From an uncultured Porphyromonas sp. (GTDB taxonomy: Bacteria; Bacteroidota; Bacteroidia; Bacteroidales; Porphyromonadaceae), in contig CAJPPK010000002.1 of NCBI GenBank assembly GCA_905372565.1, forward strand, positions 83,676 through 147,675: a DNA stretch of 64,000 nucleotides, given 5' to 3'. The position numbers were made by a program, and so were the translations under genes. A model generated the notes under the pieces. The model saw only the letters and a program-made list of their open reading frames with translations, made no database searches and had not been told where the DNA came from. Positions 60,860 through 64,000 of this stretch are shown in pieces. Within the stretch, counting starts at the first letter, position 1. Each line of letters begins with the position of its first letter.

Positions 60860-61981
60860 ATGTCTTCCTCCTTCTTCAAGCAAGAGTTTACATTCGATCG
60901 CATCGCCAGAATGCTTGTTTTGGCTCTTCTGGTTGCCTTGATTATCTGGGCTGTACAAGCCATCTGGAGTATCATCCTACCATTTTTCTTGGCTGGGATC
61001 TTTGCCTATGTGGTGATGCCTCTGGTGCGTTTCTTTCAGTATACGCTTCGCCTCCGCTCACGAAGTTTGGCTGTTGTGCTTACTCTCATCTCTCTCGGAG
61101 CGGTTGTCACCCTAGGTATCATCTATGTTATCCCTTCGATTAACGCAGAGATAGAGAAGACAATCCAAGTCATCTCTGGGTATAATGGGGGGAAGGATCT
61201 ACTCTCTCTAATCCTACCGAAGCAGGTACGGCAGTATCTTACAGGAAGTATTAATTGGGGAAGCTTCTCCCATGGTATGAGTATGGAGAAGGCTCTCGAG
61301 AATATCAAGATAGTCACGGACCAGCTAGGGAGCATCATCAATGGTACGCTCTCCTTCTTTTCCTGGAGCTTGGTCTTCGTCGTAGGAATTATCTACTTCA
61401 TCTTTATACTGCTAGACTTTGAAAATCTAGGGAGAGGGTTCGTCAGTCTCTTCCCTAAGGGATCTCGTTCTGTGGTTCGATCGATCTGCCAAGATCTCGA
61501 CAGATACATGAATAGCTACTTCCGTGGTCAGGCCCTAGTCTCCATCTCTGTAACTATCCTCTTAACTATAGGCTTCAATATCGTAGGGCTTCCCCTAGCG
61601 ACTGCTATGGGGATCTTCATAGGACTTCTCAACTTCATCCCCTATATGCAAGCTCTAGGGATTATCCCTCTGGGGCTAGCTTGCCTACTGATGGCTGCAC
61701 AGACTGGGCAGAATGCCTTCGTTTGCCTCCTACTTGGCTATGGTGTACTGATGATCGTACAGATAATTCAGGATATGTTCATCGTGCCTCACATTATGGG
61801 GAAGACCATGGGGATGCGTCCTTCTCTCATCCTCCTGGTGCTCTCTATCTGGGGATACCTCTTAGGTTTCTTCGGGATGCTGATAGCTCTACCTGCGACG
61901 ATGTTCCTCTACACACTCTATCGTCGGTACGTCTTGGCGGAGGAGCGTGAGGGTGAGAAAACCCAAGCGACGCAGGAATGA
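60860..61981 (+). CDS. AI-2E family (PerM-like) transporter
   Basis: 373 residues with about eight membrane spans. The N-terminal pair ('LVLALLVALIIWAVQAIWSIILPFFLAGIFAYVVMPLVRFF') and the C-terminal 'GLPLATAMGIFIGLLNFIPYMQALGIIPLGLACLLMA' and 'IIQDMFIVPHIMGKTMGMRPSLILLVLSIWGYLLGFFGMLIALPATMFLYTLYRRY' are typical of the family. Substrates vary: some members export autoinducer-2, others move sodium or protons. A synthase for AI-2 is not in the window. The stop overlaps the next start by four bases (ATGA). Confidence 0.88.
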   Translation: MSSSFFKQEFTFDRIARMLVLALLVALIIWAVQAIWSIILPFFLAGIFAYVVMPLVRFFQYTLRLRSRSLAVVLTLISLGAVVTLGIIYVIPSINAEIEKTIQVISGYNGGKDLLSLILPKQVRQYLTGSINWGSFSHGMSMEKALENIKIVTDQLGSIINGTLSFFSWSLVFVVGIIYFIFILLDFENLGRGFVSLFPKGSRSVVRSICQDLDRYMNSYFRGQALVSISVTILLTIGFNIVGLPLATAMGIFIGLLNFIPYMQALGIIPLGLACLLMAAQTGQNAFVCLLLGYGVLMIVQIIQDMFIVPHIMGKTMGMRPSLILLVLSIWGYLLGFFGMLIALPATMFLYTLYRRYVLAEEREGEKTQATQE

Positions 61982-63243
61982 TGAAGCAACTCTTCTCTTC
62001 GGCAAGTCGATTTATCGCCCGAGGTCTATCTCGGAGTAAGGGAGGTGAGTCCAGCAAGACAGCTCCACTCCTTCGTCTCACTACGATTGGGGTAGCGCTT
62101 AGCTTGAGCGTCATGCTCATCTCGGTATCTATCATCTTGGGATTTCATAGACAGATCCGAGACTTCGCCTTCAGTCAGACGGGGCATATCAGTCTCAACG
62201 GCTATGGGAGTGATTGGAAAACCTCGACTTCCCCGATCTATGTCTCCCCCAAAATGCTACAGTTCCTCCAAGGGCATTCTGCCATTGAGCGAACTATGCC
62301 ACTCATTCAGCAGGCTGCACTACTTAAGACGGAGGAAGACTTCACTGGAGTTTTACTCTACGGGGTAGACTCAACCTTCCGAAGCGACTACTTTCAGACC
62401 GGTATCCGTCAGGGCTCTTATCCTAATTTCTCCGAAGATACTTACTCCCGACCTCCTATCGTCCTTCCCTCACATATAGCTCGACGCATGGGCTATCAGG
62501 TCGGTGATGCCGTACGGATCTACTTCTTTGGCGAAGAGAAGATGCGTGTACGGGTCTTTGAGCTTCAAGGGATCTACGAATCTACTGGGCTCGAGCTATC
62601 TCCAGCTCTATGTCCTCTCAGCACCTTGCGCAAGGTCAACCACTGGGAGCCACATAGCTACAGTCGCCTATTGCTATGGCTGAAAGATCCGGATAGCTCT
62701 ATGAGCGTCTTGGGTAACCTAATCCAGACGCTACAGACACGGCCAGACCTGATCGGAGAAGAGAACTATGGTATGAACCTCGGCGAAGAACTTCAGCCGG
62801 AGTTATTCAATTGGTTAGCGTTCCTTGACACGAACGTTTATGCGCTTCTCACGCTGATGCTCCTTGTCGGAGGCTTTGCGATGATCACAGGGCTCATTAT
62901 CGTTGTCCTAGACAAGAGTAAGCAAATCGGGATCCTCAAAGCGCTTGGGGCAACGAATAGGCAGCTACGTCAGACCTTCCTCCTCATCGCTCTTCGTCTG
63001 ATCCTTCGTGGTATCCTTTGGGGAAATCTGATCGCTCTGTTCCTCTGCCTTATCCAGTGGCGCTGGAAAGTCATTACACTCAACCCTGCAAACTACTTCA
63101 CGGATGCCGTGCCGATTCACTTCCACTTCCCGCTCTGGCTAGCGATCAATGTGGGGACGCTTGTGCTCATTCTGCTCATGGTCATCGTGCCAGCCAGCCT
63201 AGTGAGTCGCATCCATCCAGCGGAGAGTATGCGCATCGACTAA
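61978..63243 (+). CDS. FtsX/LolE-like ABC transporter permease
   Basis: 421 residues. The N-terminal helix (about 32-52) is followed by a periplasmic domain (about 55-280), then three more helices (about 285-310, 335-365 and 380-410). This four-helix MacB/FtsX-like layout is shared by LolC and LolE. The segment 'DKSKQIGILKALGATNRQLRQTFLLIALRLI' is the typical coupling helix. LolC/LolE export lipoproteins to the outer membrane and related permeases act in other steps. No ATP-binding subunit gene is adjacent in the window. It overlaps the preceding gene by four bases. Confidence 0.85.
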   Translation: MMKQLFSSASRFIARGLSRSKGGESSKTAPLLRLTTIGVALSLSVMLISVSIILGFHRQIRDFAFSQTGHISLNGYGSDWKTSTSPIYVSPKMLQFLQGHSAIERTMPLIQQAALLKTEEDFTGVLLYGVDSTFRSDYFQTGIRQGSYPNFSEDTYSRPPIVLPSHIARRMGYQVGDAVRIYFFGEEKMRVRVFELQGIYESTGLELSPALCPLSTLRKVNHWEPHSYSRLLLWLKDPDSSMSVLGNLIQTLQTRPDLIGEENYGMNLGEELQPELFNWLAFLDTNVYALLTLMLLVGGFAMITGLIIVVLDKSKQIGILKALGATNRQLRQTFLLIALRLILRGILWGNLIALFLCLIQWRWKVITLNPANYFTDAVPIHFHFPLWLAINVGTLVLILLMVIVPASLVSRIHPAESMRID

Positions 63244-63262
63244 CCTCCCTACCTATCCTCCG

Positions 63263-63346
63263 ACAGACGTAGACCTTCCCTCAAGATTAGGTCTACGTTT
63301 GCCTTACAAAAGGTACACCTCCATGAAGTCAAAGACCTACCTTTAT
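63263..63346. repeat. 22-bp tandem array upstream of cas3 (GTnTAC-CT type)
   Basis: Units start at 63263, 63285, 63307 and 63329 (exact 22-bp steps): ACAGAC-GTAGAC-CTTCCC, GATTAG-GTCTAC-GTTTGC, CAAAAG-GTACAC-CTCCAT and TCAAAG-ACCTAC-CTTTAT. The last has 4 of 6 arm pairs. It lies between the permease stop and the cas3 promoter. Confidence 0.7.
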
Positions 63347-63374
63347 AGGAGACTAGCCAAATGATCTTACCATG

Positions 63375-63405
63375 TTGCTTTCTTCTTTGAGTTCTTCTAT
63401 CTTTG
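63375..63405 (+). promoter_or_regulatory. Bacteroidetes promoter for cas3
   Basis: TTG (63375-63377) and TATCTTTG (63398-63405) are separated by 20 bp. Transcription should start near 63412, leaving a leader of about 210 bases before the cas3 ATG, with no gene visible in it. Confidence 0.7.
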
Positions 63406-63621
63406 TGGGAAAGTGATCTTAGAAGAGCCTTTGATTGAAGTAGATTCTGCTTTGATGAATATGACACATATCCGAAAACATAGATTATCCTGCTTCTTCT
63501 AGAATAATCCTAATTCTTGCCTTAGACTTGACTGGTAGAAACTGCTAAATTTGCTCCATACAATGCATTCGTAGTGCAAACTCTTTGGGTAACGTTAGCT
63601 GACCTTAAATCAACAGATACT

Positions 63622-64000
63622 ATGCCAGAACCAATCATTGCACATACCCGAGAGGATGGAAATATCCAGACCCTCCCCGAACATATAGAAGGTGTAGCCC
63701 ACCACTGTACCTTATTCCTAGAGCAAGCAGGATTACCCGAGCTCGCTCCCCTCGGAAAGCTACTAGCCCAGCTCCATGATGCGGGGAAGGCTCAGCTGGC
63801 CTTCCAGCGCTACATCCGAGGAGAGACTACAGCCAAAGCTCCACATAGTGCGGCGGGAGCACTTCTAGCTACCAAACTTCTACCATCTCTTCCTAAGGGG
63901 TATTCGCTCAAGCGCACTCGTATCGCTCAGCTACTGGCCTATGCTATCAGCGGGCACCACCGAGGGCTATACGACTATGGAGAGCTAGAGAATAAACTTA
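63622..64000 (+). CDS. cas3: CRISPR-associated Cas3 HD nuclease, N-terminal part (runs off the window)
   Basis: The frame is open from the ATG at 63622 to the right edge, giving 126 residues. All HD-domain hallmarks of Cas3'' are present: 'IAHTREDGNIQTLPEHIEGVA' with His21, 'LLAQLHDAGKAQLAFQRYI' with His52, Asp53 and Lys56, 'APHSAAGALLA' with His75, and 'ISGHHRGLYDYG' with His112, His113 and Asp118. Cas3 degrades DNA that the Cascade complex has marked in type I CRISPR-Cas. The helicase half and other cas genes would lie to the right. The subtype cannot be told from this much. The promoter is at 63375-63405. Confidence 0.88.
   Translation, partial: MPEPIIAHTREDGNIQTLPEHIEGVAHHCTLFLEQAGLPELAPLGKLLAQLHDAGKAQLAFQRYIRGETTAKAPHSAAGALLATKLLPSLPKGYSLKRTRIAQLLAYAISGHHRGLYDYGELENKL

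Noticed and set aside
63412..63621. Small gene in the long cas3 leader
   Set aside because: No open frame with a plausible start and composition was seen. A second TAAATTTG box at 63546-63553 lacks a -33 partner, so I did not call another promoter.

Overview
The window looks like a chromosomal segment of a Porphyromonas-like member of the Bacteroidales. The signs are DUF4835, DUF3078, DUF4294 and DUF6078-like proteins, a TlpA/DUF4369 thioredoxin, a long LepB signal peptidase, a CoA-transferase of the type used in amino-acid fermentation, and promoters of the Bacteroidetes type (-33 TTG/TTTG, about 20 bp, -7 TAnnTTTG) with no clear Shine-Dalgarno sites. Base composition is close to balanced. 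I saw no tRNA, rRNA, intact insertion sequence, prophage or CRISPR repeat array.

Layout. 1-298 is the 3' end of carB. From 597 to 21153 almost everything is on the minus strand: a MATE exporter, folB, a cation-diffusion facilitator, hemG, recN, DUF4835, coaBC, a DnaQ-like exonuclease, dnaN, a SWIM-domain protein that looks like a dead SNF2 helicase, uvrA, a SUI1/YciH factor, coaD, an M24 peptidase, dnaB and lepA. This stretch is rich in replication, repair and coenzyme A genes. 21640-25036 is plus strand: an RluB-like pseudouridine synthase with a long basic tail, asnS and a flavodoxin-fold oxidoreductase. 25169-41868 is again mostly minus: an acyl-CoA ligase, a DUF3078 outer-membrane protein, a TlpA-type thioredoxin, YhcH/NanQ, comM, a lipoprotein that looks like a cysteine-less redoxin, a double-SGNH sialate esterase, DUF4294, sdaA, pyrD-pyrK, an XRE regulator and a CoA-transferase. 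The exception is a small plus-strand DUF6078-like gene at 28701. From 42074 to the end all genes are plus: ddl, a PlsC-like acyltransferase, a PepSY-type membrane protein, Nif3, a zinc-ribbon coiled-coil protein, tilS, a second uvrA, dapB, lepB followed by an apparently inactive signal-peptidase paralogue, WbqC, an S9 peptidase, tkt, rpiB, an AI-2E family exporter and a LolE/FtsX-like permease. The window ends inside the first 126 codons of a cas3 HD nuclease gene, so a type I CRISPR-Cas locus probably begins at the right edge.

The most unusual feature is a set of nine short tandem arrays, all intergenic. Most have four units with an exact 22-bp or 23-bp period. The unit sequences differ between arrays but the design is shared: a core with dyad symmetry plus a short non-conserved spacer. 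Three arrays have 23-bp units (15-bp core plus 8) and six have 22-bp units (18-bp core plus 4). Other points of note are three apparent pseudo-enzymes: a signal peptidase with both catalytic residues replaced by alanine, an SNF2-like protein without its ATPase motifs, and a redoxin-like lipoprotein without cysteines.

All calls come from reading the sequence and its translations by eye. No database search was run, so family names rest on recognised motifs.
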